From Trichostrongylus colubriformis (taxonomy: Eukaryota; Nematoda; Chromadorea; Rhabditida; Trichostrongylidae), in contig OZ022257.1 of NCBI GenBank assembly GCA_963978905.1, positions 29,589,274-29,653,273 on the forward strand: a stretch of 64,000 nt of DNA, read 5' to 3'. The notes beneath the pieces are model-generated. The model did not search any database, was not told the origin of the DNA, and was given only the letters and a program-made list of their open reading frames with translations. The first letter of the stretch is position 1. Every line of letters starts with the position of its first letter. A program made the position numbers and the translations under genes. Shown here in pieces: positions 33,611 to 45,764 of this stretch.

Positions 33611-34194
33611 CAAAGTGATACTTATCATTCATTGCACAATCATAGGTGCTCACCCTCATCAATCATATGCATTGGTCATGGACATATTATTATATTATTA
33701 TGGAAAGGTTGTGAGTCCAGAACAATAATACCTAACAAACTCTAATAAACAATCTTGTTTCGCCACTGAGAGGAAGCTCGTAGCTCAGCAGGGATTGAAA
33801 ACATTTTCATAGGTTCTTTTTGTACTCATTTAAGGTAACGTCACCTACACTTTGGAGTCCGTCTGTGCTCAATAATACACAGTTTATCACCAACATCATT
33901 GCAACCGCTCAGGTAAGATAAAAATCACACCTCTTTAGCGTACAAGTTCCGCTAAATGTCCTAAAGTGGCATGCTTATTACGAAATCGTTGCAGAATCAC
34001 AAGCTCCGATAGCACCCAAGACGAAGGTGTTTCTATTGACTCGAGCGTATCTAAACAAGCACTCTCTCATTTGCATCGCGCGACTCTGTAAATAGGTTCC
34101 TCGATCCGGAACTTCATCGGTGGCAACATGTAAATTCACGCTGTCATACCACAACTAGTAGTAGTCCCACTGTTACGATAAGCGTGTGCACGAA
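33611..34194. other. Unassigned spacer
   Basis: Contains a segment matching 24,605-24,680 (see that entry). No gene recognised. Confidence 0.35.
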
Positions 34195-34400
34195 GTTCGG
34201 TACGGATGGGAATTTTCGCACCTAAAGCGTAAACCTTTACCACCTAAGGTGCGAAGCAACAATAATGAAGTGTGAAAATCAAGGCACTAACCGTTAATTA
34301 GAGAGTAATCTGAGTAGAAGAGGAAAATATCGAAATAGAGCAAGAAATCGAATGTTTTCAATCATGTACTCACACAGTATTGTAAGAAACACCGATAATC
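34195..34400 (+). repeat. Single-ended copy of the 5,565-7,555 element terminus
   Basis: 'ggatgggaattttcgcacc', 'aaggtgcgaagcaac', 'gtgtgaaaatcaagg' and 'taatctgagtagaagaggaaa' match 5,575-5,640 and, inverted, 7,395-7,555. Confidence 0.5.
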
Positions 34401-34749
34401 TAACATATGCTCGAGATTTCGAAATTCAGAAATATAGGAGCTAGAAAATAGCACTCAAAAATGTAAGGCATAAAACAAAGAAGTGAATAAACGACTGGAT
34501 AATCAAGGTACGCATGGTTTTCTTCAAGGTGTCATAATTAACCAAGACAAGAATAAACCAACTGTTGCTCGCCAAACTGAGTGTTCGCCCTGCGGCGAAT
34601 TCATTGATAGGTTGAGACCTTTTCATATTTTCTATATGCCTTCAGAAGGATATGAGTCGTGCTCCTCCTTCTCCTATAGCAGCTTCCAGGTGAAGTGCTA
34701 AACCTGAGATGTCCTCAGATGCCCCGTAAACGCAGTGCTTATTGGAAGT

Positions 34750-37045
34750 GCAAGTAATGAATAGTTGGAAATACATTGATGGGGGACGGGGTCATGCGAA
34801 GGTGTGCGGTCCCAGGGAATCGACTCCACTATTCTTCTTGTCCACCTATCGTCTTCTCTCCGCATTATAAGGCCAGCCCATCGGTGTTTGGCCTTCCCAT
34901 CGTATTCCGCAGGGTATTGTAGACGAGACATCTGCCTCAAATCAGAGCTGCGAAGTCCGGCACGATATTGAGATAACCGGGTATACTTCAGAAGGCATCT
35001 CTCGAGTGCTCTGTGAGTCACCTGCAAGGATTTCGCCGTGGCTGGCGTATCAGGCCACATCTCGGCAGCGTATCCCAGAGCAGGAAGGACTGTCGAGTCG
35101 AATAGACGAGCGTGAGGATCCTTTGGCTGGTCGGTGGCCTCTTTGATAGACCCGTAGGTTGACCATGCAGCTCTCCTTCTTCTGTCCAGCTCTAACTTAA
35201 TGTCGTTGCTCATGCTCATGGAACGCCCAGATGGACGTACGACTTCGTTTCGACGATGGGGGAGCCTGCGATTTTGATAAGTCCTCCATCGCACCAGGCA
35301 TTCTTCATGGACTATGTCTTCATCCGATTGATCCGCAGTCCGATCTTACTTCCGGCTTCGTTCAGCTCACGGCGCATCGTCTCTGCTTCATTGGTACTAC
35401 GCGAAAAGATGTCGATGTCGTCCGCAAAACGAAGATTGGAGGAATTTTCCTCCACACATATGCCCTTGTCGTCCCAGTCGAGCGACTTCATCACCCACTG
35501 CAGTGCGGCAGTGAACAGCTTCAGCGAGATGGTGTGGCCTTGCCTAATGCCCTTTTTGATGGAGATGTTGACTGGGCGTCGGGAGAGCTGTATTGTCGTA
35601 CAGCTCAGCTAGTGTTTGAATATAGGACGCATCCACTCCTTGGTCAGCCAATGCAGGCAAGATAGCATTCATTTCACTGTCAAAGGCATTCTCTAAATCG
35701 ACGAAGGTTAGGACGAGGGGAAGATGGTGTTCCCTGCAGACTTCAATGACCATCGCAACGGTTTGAATGTGGTCCATGCAGCTGAATCCCTCACGGGAAA
35801 AGCTTGTTCGTATGGCTGGGCCTCATCTAATGTGCCAGATATTCGCGCTAGGATGATCTTCGTAAAAAGCTTGTAGAGCACGCTTAGCAAGCTAATCGGT
35901 CTGTAGTTGCGAAGATCATCCCTGTCACCTTTCTTGTGCAAGATGACAGTGCGCGAATTCCTCCATTGATCCGGGATCCGTTCCTTCTGAAGGTAGGACG
36001 TCATATGTGCCGCGAGTAGTGAGTGCAAGACGTGGTTTCCTGCTCGAAGAAGATCAGCAGAGATCTTGTCTGGCCCTGCCGCTCTTCATACTCCTAATTG
36101 CGACTCGCACTTCAGACGGCAGAATCCTTAGTGGTGTTTCTCCAGCGGGGATGTCTGGATCTGGCAGGGGTAGTGTGCAACGGAACAGATTGGTGTAAAA
36201 CCTCTCCGTGATTGATTCCATCTCGTAACGGGGAGTGGTGACAGTTCCGTCTTCCGTTTTCATTGACGACAGCGGAATACGGAACTCGTTGAGGTCCCGT
36301 CGGCACTTCTTCAGACTTCGTCTCTCCTGCGCCGCCTCGAGAATTCTTCTCTTCCTGTACTGCGCAAGATCCTCCTGTAACGCTCTTCTACAACTGGCAT
36401 TGTTAACCAGTCGCTCGAAATGAGTTGCATTTGGATCCAGCCTCAACCTTCTCCTACTTTCAAGCAGCGTCTTGGTATTCGGTGAGATCCGATCGCTTCT
36501 GCTTGATTGTTGAAGACATGCAAAGTCAGCACAGGCTCCCAATCTTTTTAAAAGCAGCTCATAGTCTTCGGTCGGGTTCTCCACGACTCGCCAGCCATAA
36601 CGGGATAGTGCCACGTTCAGAAGGTTCTCGTCATACACGACTTGCTTCCTCTGCTTCGGCCGGTGACAGGTGCTCCTCTCCAGTCAATGGTCGAACCTGA
36701 TTTTGTCCTGAAAAAGGCGGTAATCGGATTCACAGCACAAATATGTCACCACGGAGGTGTCGTAGAGGCACCATTTTCTGTTTGTTGAAATTTGGTCGAT
36801 CTCACCATGAGTCGTGTCATTGGGTGGCTCCTATGTCCGGCGGCGGTGTTCCCTTCTCTCAAACAGCGAATTACCATAGAAGAGACGTGCCGCAGACATG
36901 AGGTCAATGAGACGATTTCCGTTGCTGTTCCTATCGCCTATCCCCAATTTTCCGATCCTGTGTTTCTCGCTGTTGCCTTTTCCTGACCTTGCCTTGAAGT
37001 CACCATAGTAGGTAATAATTGGATGGTCTTGTGCTTACATTACAA
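34750..37045 (-). pseudogene. RTE-clade LINE, truncated and frameshifted (endonuclease plus reverse transcriptase)
   Basis: Read on the minus strand from about 37,040: endonuclease C-terminal half (YYGDFKARSGK, RIGKLGIGDRN, THGEIDQISTNRKWCL), a linker (VYDENLLNVALSRYGW at about 36,640), then RT blocks YRPISLLSVLYKLF (about 35,900), the motif-A region FVDLENAFDS (about 35,700), the FADDIDIF active site (35,410) and a C-terminal region ending near DDRWTRRIVESIPWD (34,800). Reading switches frame several times (for example near 35,800 between EQAF and FSREGF), and stops occur at about 36,690 and 36,830. The 5' end of the endonuclease is missing, as in usual 5' truncation. It resembles hookworm RTE elements such as dingo by recollection. 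Inactive. Confidence 0.85.
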
Positions 37046-37734
37046 TATATTTCAAGAAAATTGTGTCAAATAATATTGACGGTCTGGGTCGACTAATCCA
37101 TCGCTAGGTGTCGATTTTTAAAAAATGGGAGCGGTATTGTAGGACCTTGAATACTGCTCAGGCTGCGCCTTTGTTGCGGCTGCACGGTGCACGCTTACGG
37201 TACCACGCCTAATCAAAGGGTAGCTAATTTCTAACGTGGAAACTGCTTTCATCATCAAAACGACTGTTTCATTAAATTGTCTTATCTAAACTCAACTTTC
37301 CCTCTCCACGCGAAGGTCGTTACTGCCTTCACTTTACGTCAGATTTAAATGATATAAGTGGCAAATAGCACTTACAAAGCGCTATGTCGCGACCACACCC
37401 ACAAGTGTCAAGCATATAATCGCCCTGATCATCTTCACATATAAGGTGTGTGTCAAGAGAATCGTTCGGTGCAACTTGCCGCATGCATCCAACAGTTCCG
37501 GAGTGGCGGTGCAGTAGTATCTGTGAAATTGTAATGTACGATGAACCCTCTACTTTTCAAAATCACCGTTACCAGCGCCCTTCATCATTCCAGTCAACAT
37601 AACATATGTGTCACTTGTATCTACCTTGTCTTGACCGCTCCTCCCCTCGCTTCTATATGGTACACAGTTCTCAGATACAATCTTTTGAAGCCAAACCACA
37701 CAAACCACTTTCATTTATATAATGCTTACAAAGG
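37046..37734. other. Unassigned spacer
   Basis: AT-rich. No gene or repeat recognised. Confidence 0.35.
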
Positions 37735-37975
37735 ATGGAGCGGAGGTCGAAGTGGCCGTTTGGAGTGGGATACATATGGAGGTTTGGCAGACCATACCGC
37801 GCGAGCCAGACGTTTCGCGCAAAAGCACTGCGATTTCGTGTTCTGGAGAACAAACTACCTCATGGCACAAATTTTTTACTAACTTGAGAACATGATCGAA
37901 TTTCAGGAAAATTCGTGGACTATTGGCTGGCCATCCATTCAACAGGGGAGAAGACGTTCGCTGAGCAAATGCTCT
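37735..37975 (+). repeat. R3 repeat copy with extended 3' part
   Basis: 'ggaggtcgaagtggcc', 'gggatacatatgg', 'gcgagccagacgtttcgcgc', 'cgatttcgtgttc', 'caggaaaattc' and 'ggagaagacgttcg' follow the same order as 57,345-57,670. Confidence 0.6.
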
Positions 37976-38499
37976 TATTTGACACTAGTTACGTACATTT
38001 TTGCCATGGCATGTGAATACCATTTACAACATAGCCACCCTTAATTCTACGAAATTGAGCCTGAAATTCGATTCGGCTGAACACAGAGATGTTTCGACTT
38101 TCTGAGCGCAAACATCGTATTCTTTTGAGCATTGACGTCGAAATAGTGCGCGCTATGGGGGTCTCCTCAACCTAAAGAGGTGGTTCACGGAGTACTTTGC
38201 GATCTTTAAGATAGGCTAGTGAGGTACGCGAAAAAGAAAAGTAACACTTACTGTACATCACGACACTTTTGGGGATGTTTCTCAGACTTAAAAGAAAAAG
38301 GGGGACTTGCGAAAAGGAAAATACCACATTTGAACATGCTGTAGAAGAAGTTCAACAAATTGCAAAAGTGAAGCCTCATAGGAATAAATCATTGTCTTCA
38401 GATTATGGAGTGTGGAAGTTACTTCTCTGCCAGGCTTCAGCTGACAGTTCACGCTTGTGGGGTGTTTGAGCCGACATTTCTGCAAAAACGACCTTGTGA
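37976..38499. other. Unassigned spacer
   Basis: Short ORFs without recognisable motifs. Confidence 0.3.
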
Positions 38500-38612
38500 C
38501 TCTGCTCAGAGAATCGTTCTGCAAATTTAGGAAGTCGAGATCAGCGTCCGAAAATACGTCGGGTCATATGCATCCCATTCCAAATAGCTGCTTCGACCTC
38601 GGGTCCTTGTGA
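38500..38612 (-). repeat. R3 repeat copy, inverted
   Basis: 'ctcagagaatcgttctgca', 'gagatcagcgtccgaaaat', 'catatgcatcccattcc' and 'cttcgacctcgggtccttgtgag' form the reverse complement of the R3 order at 20,479. Confidence 0.65.
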
Positions 38613-39645
38613 GCACATTCAAATTGTAGGAAAAAGGTAGGAATATGAAGTAAAAAAATCAAGGCATCCGAAAAAGCACGTTTTTGTCATCTTCTGTCTT
38701 TTAACTTTCCACTTTTTTGTCACTCTGTACAATAGCATGAGGATGCAAGAATGATGTAACTCGGCCACACTCCACAGCTTTGCCGACCACTTTCCTGAGG
38801 CTGCCCAATTTGTCCGTATAGTAATCGTACACTCTACCACATGTTAGTATTTCGTACATCACACAGGTACGAACGCTCACTTTCAACCGGGAAATATAGG
38901 CTGCATCTTTCACTGCCAGGCAAGTTGTACGCGATCGGGCACATTTTCGCTGACATGAAGCGTAGTACTTATCTTACTTAGGCGAAAGTTTGACGATTTG
39001 CATTGAATATAAGACTCTTTAATTACCGTGCTTTCCGGACATTCTGTTCTCAAATGAGTTATTCCTACGTTTCGAAAAATAAAGATTAGTTGGTGCTAGA
39101 TCGGAGTATGAAGAGCGAGAGAGAGAGAGAGCTTAAATCCGCTGCTTGTTAAAATGTTAAAGACAGTGAAAAATACGGTGGGGTCTCGCCGCTGTTTTCA
39201 ATTGCAGGTATCCATTCTTTATTTACTCTCAACGTATCTGACCTGCATGAGGTGGTCAGTCACGTTTATATGGCTAAGTCTAATACCTCGATATAGATCT
39301 CTCAGATATGGGGGATCATTGCATCTTGATGCAACTGAAATTTCGTGCAAGTCATTTTCTTTTCGGAACTCAGGATGACGCTACAGATTCTTCTGACGCG
39401 TTCCCCCCCCCCCCCCCCTTGCAGTGCTCACATTTTTAGTTGCTTCCTTTGCTGCTCGACCAAACTAGACCTCGCAAGAGAACTCGATGAAGAAGAAAAA
39501 GTGAAAGTGATTTCCCTGTGTAGTTAAATTGTCCTGATGATTCAAAGGCACTGCGTAGAAGCACAAGTAGGGAGACCAAGATTTTCTTTATCCGGGGAGC
39601 ACAATGCGTAAGTTGATGTGAGTTGACGCGCTTTCAACTTCTTCA
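38613..39645. other. Spacer with simple repeats
   Basis: Holds a (GA)n tract at about 39,115-39,132 and a run of about 16 C at 39,403-39,418. No gene recognised. Confidence 0.45.
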
Positions 39646-39727
39646 TAGATTGTCAGGAAAGTTCTGACCGGTTTTGCACGCAGATTTATCTTATCAAAAC
39701 CGGGCAGAACTTACTTAACAACCCTAT
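39646..39727. repeat. 82-bp mariner-type MITE
   Basis: Left end TA-gattgtcaggaaagttct, right end the near-complement, with an inner 'gaccggttttg / caaaaccgggc' pair, flanked by TA dinucleotides. A longer single end of the same kind (ttaggttgtgaggaaagta) is at 56,058. Confidence 0.6.
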
Positions 39728-40047
39728 TAGATTCGTAGAAGCTCCAAGCATCGTTCAGTTCAGACGATTTTAGGAGGCAAAAGATTTTGTAGCAAAACAG
39801 CACATTTTCAAGAAAACTGTACTTGTCGATATATGTCATCAGTGAGCGTACCTCTATTGCTATCGATGAGTCTTGATTATTTCACGGGAGTTTCACGAGT
39901 AGTTGCTATCCCAGGGGTGCAGTTGCTCTCTCAAATTTGGTTTGAGCCTCGAATCAAATGACGAAAAGGATAGGATCAGTGAGAAAAAGGAAGTAGTGGA
40001 CACCTTTCATTCGACTGAGAGCCCAATCCTGTAAACTTTGTAGGCCA
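39728..40047. other. Unassigned spacer upstream of a mariner
   Basis: No feature recognised. Earlier exons of the lysozyme at 41,990 were looked for here and not found. Confidence 0.3.
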
Positions 40048-41842
40048 TAGATTCGGTACTAAATGTATGTGAACACCTCAAATTTTAATTTCTACGAAAA
40101 CAGCACTCATTGTCGTTACACACAGTTGACAGAGGCGGTTGTGATTGCATAGACAACATCGAGGAAGAAACCATCGTTTCTCAGCGTTTTGTATTACTAT
40201 TTTTGCACATTCATTGCTGATCAAAAACTCATTCTCCCTTGCCTTTCAGTAGTACATCGAAGAGTATATCATCATATCGTATTATATTCAGTAGCATATC
40301 AAAAATCAAAATATCAACATCGAAGAGAATTTTTGCGCTATCTGATGGAATAATTGCCGTTTCACCATTGCTTGATAAACCCCTTTTCCCAAGGCTTTGG
40401 GAAGCATGACAAAGGAGCAACTCGGGCGATGTGTTTCTTCAACTATAAATTGGGTCAATCTCGGCAAGTCAAGCAGGTTTGGTTAGTGTTGGAGAAAGCA
40501 CCGTTCCACAGTGGTTCAACAAATTCCTTTTTGAGATTTCTGCCTTGAAGATGAACCTCGTAGCGGTCGACCTAAAGCAATATCTGACGAGGATGTGAAG
40601 GCGTTTGTGGGGGCTAAACCATCCCAATAGTTTGGGAGATTGCAGAAAAGCTACAGTCTGTTTCCCATTGCCTGGCAGGGCGAGGCCTACGGACTCGGAT
40701 GAACGTGGATTGATCTCTCTCACCCCGCCACACACTCTCGCTCTCGCCACGTACTCTATCGCCCAAGTCCGTAGGGCCACGCCCTGCCAGGCGTCGGGAA
40801 CTGGACTGTAGGCGTAGGAAAATTCACTGTTGCGAATGGCCTAGAACGCATTGGGAAGGTGAAAAGCTTGACAAGTTGGTGCTCCACTTTATGAGATCGG
40901 CAAAAATTGGCACGTCGAGGTTTCGTCTTCACTGTTTTTGCGCACAGAAACGACCCGTTTTGGACGGAGTTGTCACCTGTGATGAATAGTGGATCATGCA
41001 TGATGACAGGAGACGTTCCGGACAGTGGTTGAATGCCGACGGACCACCGAGGCAATTTCCAAAGCCGAGTCCTTACGAAAAAAAGGATACGGTCACAATG
41101 TGGTGGTCATCGGCTGGTGTGATCTACTATAACTTTTTGTCACCACGCCAAAGCATCACAGAATAGTCGTACCGTGAAGAAATCGACAAAAAACTGCGTC
41201 AATACCGAAATATATCAAAATACCGAAATCGCGTCAGCTGTAGCCAGCACTTATCAACAGAAAGGGTCCGATTCTTTTGCATGACAACGGCTGCCCACAC
41301 GTTTCACTATCCACAGATTGAACGAAATGGTGGTCGTAGTTCTACCTCATGCGCCATATTCTCCTGGCCTTTCACCAACCAACTACCACCTTTTCGAGCA
41401 TTTCAGAACTTCCTTGCTGGAAAATACTTCAGTAATCAGGACTAGGCAAAAACGCCTCGTGAATTTCGTGGATCCTCGACGTGTGCTGATTCGAATGATG
41501 CTTATTTCGAATAAATCCGATGAGTGTTAAGGAAATTATGATCGTTTATGATAAAACACTTGAAACATTGAAAACTTTCCGGACAACAATAATTCGAAAC
41601 CCTGGACGGCCCAAAAAATTTCAATCCTAGCGATGCACTGGTTTTTTATCAAGTGTTCACATACTTTTGGTGCAAAGAAAAATTTTCCCATCAAAAAAAA
41701 ATTGAAATTGCCCACAAAACCCTGCCAGCCGAGGCATTTTTAGGTTATCGCATGCAAAGAATCAAATAGTGAAAATCGCACTTAGTGGTATTTTCGTAGG
41801 ACTAGAATTTGAGGTGTCCACATATTTTTGGTACGGACTGTA
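40048..41842 (+). pseudogene. Mariner transposase pseudogene with intact terminal repeats and nested MITE
   Basis: TA-flanked inverted repeats of about 50 bp (gtgaacacctcaaatttta / complement gaatttgaggtgtccacat). The transposase runs from about 40,400: YKLGQSRQ, LEDEPRSGRPKAISDEDVKAF, then after the MITE VANGLERIGKVK (40,830), VTCDE-like with the first Asp (about 40,976), YEKKDTVTMWWSSAGVIYY, LLHDNGCPH (41,275, second Asp) and PYSPGLSPTNYHLF (41,360). The third catalytic residue is Asn instead of Asp, which should abolish transposition. Stops and frameshifts also occur. It lies 150 bp upstream of the lysozyme exons. Confidence 0.85.
40652..40810. mobile_element. 159-bp MITE nested in the mariner
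   Basis: Inverted ends TAcagtctgtttccc and gggaactggactgTA, continuing through CCTGGCAGGGCG and tACGGACT, about 45 bp in total. TA at both borders is the target duplication: deleting the element with one TA rejoins the helix-turn-helix reading frame (AEKLGVGKFTV). This places the insertion after that of the mariner. Confidence 0.85.
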
Positions 41843-41991
41843 GTAGCATCCGCACGTCCTTTTCCAATAACATTATCATGGATTGTTTTAATTTACTTAT
41901 ACTTATTAGTTTATTTATTACTTATTCATTCCACATTTAAAAGAATATCGATTTCCCATTCACCTTACTGTTGTTTGCAAACCTGTGATTA

Positions 41992-42313
41992 TTGAAGCAA
42001 TTACTTCCTGGGTACATCAAAGAGTATTTCCAGCAATATGGCATTACTACTGGGATTTATACTAGCTGGTACGATTGGAAGCAAATTACAAACAATTGGG
42101 CAGGAGCTCAATATTCTCTTTTGTGGTTGGTGGAATACAATAATGCTTCAGATACCCATGGAAGTTTTTCAGGTACTGGAATGTTCTCGGAGCAGGTCCT
42201 GGTGGTGAAACAACGGATGATTTCAGCGATTTTCACAGTTTCGCTTCATGGTCCTCAGCTGCAGTAAAGCAATTCGGCCAACAGGTTCCAGTTTGTGGAG
42301 TGAATGTCAATAG
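41992..42313 (+). CDS. GH25 lysozyme (nematode lys type), C-terminal exons, partial
   Basis: Exon pieces at about 41,992-42,125 and 42,173-42,313 are separated by a 47-bp intron (42,126-42,172, ending TTTTTCAG; the donor GTTGGT is weak). Spliced, they read GYIKEYFQQYGITTGIYTSW, then YDWKQITNNW, SLLWYWNVLGAG, DDFSDFHSFASW and VKQFGQQVPVCGVNVNR, the C-terminal half of the Entamoeba/Caenorhabditis-type glycosyl hydrolase 25 lysozymes that cleave peptidoglycan. The exon ends in a GTGAGC donor, so a short last exon should follow but was not recognised. Catalytic acidic residues lie upstream and are not in view. The 5' border has no good acceptor, so this may be a truncated relic or a gene whose intron is occupied by the mariner. 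Confidence 0.72.
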
Positions 42314-45300
42314 GTGAGCTCATACAGTTAGTCTACAGCTGAGGGAGAAATCACAGAATCGTAAGAAGAAATCACAGAAATCTTAGTAAAAATACAATTA
42401 CGTAGTTAACTCGGCCTCTGTCACCTGTAACAACTGCTCCCTCAGGAGTATGAACTTGTTGAAGGGTGATGGTGCTCACGGAGAATTGCAAATGATAGCT
42501 GTTTTAGAGGTTATTTCGTCAAAATTTCCAAAAAAAAACAGTTTTCGGACGGTGTTTACAAACTGCGCTTTAAGGCAGCATTAGGGGAAAGTCGGACGAA
42601 AAGTAAAAGAAATAGTGCATATGAAAGTCCAGATGCCCAGTAACAGGACAGTGAAGAAACAACGGTGGAATTGGCCAAAAACCCGAGAAATAGGACCCCC
42701 TTTCCACTGTTGATTCTTGACGCGGCCGACTTGTCCGTCAAGATTGGAGAAGTCTGATTTAGTTTTCCATTGGCATGCTGCCAAGTAAACACAGGGAATG
42801 TTTGGAAATACGACAACATCTATTCTTTTGAGTGAGTTTCAAGCTAAAACTGCGAAAGTGTGCCGCAAAACCTCCGATCCTGGCCGCTCCCACCCCAGTC
42901 AATCGGGAATTACGTCATCGGGAGGCGGGACCGCTGTGTCCAAGAGGCGGAACCGCTGCATGGTTGCGGCGTTTTGCAGAGTTTCTACAGCTTGGAAAGG
43001 CGCTTTTTCACCGGGATTTCGCCACAGATAGCCTTCTCAGGCCCTGCATGTGAGTGACTTCTCCATTACCGCATTACCCCTAATGCTGTCATTAACTCGG
43101 TAGAGCTAATAATGCTGACGATAATAAATCGTGCATATTATGGAGTATTCAAATTGGAAACAGGAAATAGCCGACGATGTGGCTTTTCGTAGCGAAGGAG
43201 CGAAGTAATAAGGCCTTCAAAAATGGTATAGTTAGACCTAAGACCACGTGTGTCGGCTCCTCTTCTAAGGGAACATAATGAATGCTTGTGACCTTAGTAC
43301 CTTGATAAACTGTTAAAAGCAACCTATTATATGACCCTGACGATAATCGACCAACTACTTCATTACCCTGTGCATTGCTAGAAAAGATATGCGGTGAGAA
43401 TGGGTTGTATCACCGTGTGTGGTCACGTACCGCAGATCCGTGCCGCAGGTAAAGATAAACAGATGAATGGATTTTTGCAGCTAAACACGCGTCGCTTAGG
43501 TTTAGCGGCGGGTTAGAAGTTTTATAGAAGTTTTACTGAACTTGTTCTTTCCCGTATATAGAATAAGAGGTACAAAGGCGGTGTTCAGTAGAATGATGAT
43601 TCTTAGTCGGAACATCTAGCCAGTCTGCATCGTGGCCTTCTCGCTTACTACAAAAGAACTTCTACGATTTTAACCTTTTCTCTTTCTCCACCCAAGTTCT
43701 TGGATCTCGGGCCATACATGGAAGGAGCGTGAAACTTTTTCATCCAACAAACTCACTCGAGGATGCCCACAGTGCATCGATCAATGCAGTTAAGAATCAA
43801 AATGGCATTATTGGTTTGTCGAAGGATTTGTCCACGAAAGGTTGAGTTCTTCTCCTATTCATATACCATGCTATATTTACCTGCTACCTGCCACATGCAA
43901 AGTTCCACGCAAAAAAAAAACGAAAGGCCTCGCAAAGGTTTCGCAGTGAGCTTGGAGCTTCCAAAAAGTTGTCGTTTTTAAGTACATTACAAGTAGCAGT
44001 GTGAGGGTGCAATTTGATCTAATATATGACAGGTCACTGGAACGCCTTGTCGATCGACATCGCCGCCTGGTCACTCCAATGGAACTTAGTGGAGCTTCAC
44101 TCCTTTTCACATCTCTATCGCCCTTGTTCATCTCCTTGTCTATTTCGCAATTTAGAGGGTTTCAAGGAAATCGTGCACGGATATCCTATAATTATAATTC
44201 CCTTCACAATCACTATACCGGATGTAAATAATCCAATGTAAACACCAGAAAGATAACTCCATTATTTCTAACGTAGCAACCGAAAAGCAGAGGGCAGCAA
44301 CATGATCGAACACTCGCCAAACCACCTTTCAATCAATGTCGATCAAGAGAGTACTGCCCAGCCTTTCGCGCCCAATGTTACCCTAAAATCTTGTAGATAA
44401 GTCCGCCCTGACGCGGTTCGTGTGCGGCAGACACAGGCTCAGTCTTCAAGGAATCAGGATTGAGATGCACCGTTCAGTCTCAAAAACGATAGAATTGCAG
44501 AAAATGTTTATTCAGCTTTATTTCTGATACCTGAAAATACCACGTATCAGAATCTTTGTTTAACCTTGTATTAATGACCATTCATCTGAAATTTCCTACG
44601 CATACTCCATTTCATGGTCACAGACATAACATAAAAACTCTCACTCATCTCATCCAACAATGAGAGTTCCCTAGCGGACAACTGCTGCAAAGAGTCATTC
44701 TCCAAGGATCCTATTAATTCTCCCGTATACTGCTTATCAAAAGTTGTTCAGAAGCTTCAAAGGGCTCGATGACTAGAAGGAGGACTTACATCAGGTGCAA
44801 AAACTTGACGCGGCAAGTAGAAGCACGCTTAACAGGGGAGAAATAAGGTGAAAGACGCACGTTCGCGAGGCTTTGTACACCAACATTATTACAGAAATGA
44901 GAGAAAGTTCTTATTCAACCCTATTTCATCGCCAAAACCATGGTAGCATTGAAACCCCCGTTGATCAACGATTCTCTTTCGCTCGTTCGCTTTCCTCTGC
45001 CAACTGTGAAGTTCTCGTACGACTCTGACCCATCTACTTGCTCCTCGCTTTTATAAATCCACAATCACAGCTTCCCCAATTTCCTCCATCTCTGGTTCAC
45101 TGAAGGCTGCGCCAGCGTGTGCCGCGTGCGACACCGCGTGAGGGAGGACTTATCTACAGAGTTTAGAGTAGTTGGATTCCCAGTCCGCGTCTCCGATAAC
45201 GTAACTACGATCGATGGGAAGAACATCCCAACTGCTAACTGCTATGTAACAGAACAAAATGTACTCTCGTATCTCTACTTGCACTGTACTTGGAAACAAC

Positions 45301-45764
45301 AACTTTGGGAAAACTCCATATTCATTGGGACTGGAAACATAGGTGAAACCAATACACTACGAGCCAAAAGACCAAGGCGTAGGACAGGGTACTTGCTCAT
45401 CTTACGCAATTACACATAACCATCACGGTGAAAAGTGCCTTCACCGCGTGACGTGCCCCGCAGTGCAGTTTTTGTGCTGATGGTCCACACCCCTGCTAGA
45501 GAATCCAAGGATCGCACAAAACTGATTGTGGGAATGAACGATATAACCAAATGATATCACCCGTCACCTTCAAAAACACCGTCAAGAGGGATGAAGGAAG
45601 CAGAACTGGAGAGGCATGTGGCTTCCGTAAATGAAATGGAAAGTTTCAAAGAGATCAATTGCCGAGGACATGGGTAAAACCGCGTTTCGGCTCTTTACCG
45701 TGGCCTCGTTCATAGTTCTCGGTCCGATGCTACCATCAAATTCCCATACGTGGCCCGCCGACAG
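42314..45764. other. Long unassigned stretch
   Basis: Contains many overlapping ORFs of 60-100 codons (for example 42,556-42,819, 43,877-44,131 and 45,117-45,419) with no recognisable motif or splice pattern. No tRNA, repeat family member or terminal inverted repeat was identified. Confidence 0.3.

Noticed and set aside
45117..45419. 100-codon plus-strand ORF
   Set aside because: No recognisable family, no splice context and no second exon; not enough for a gene call.
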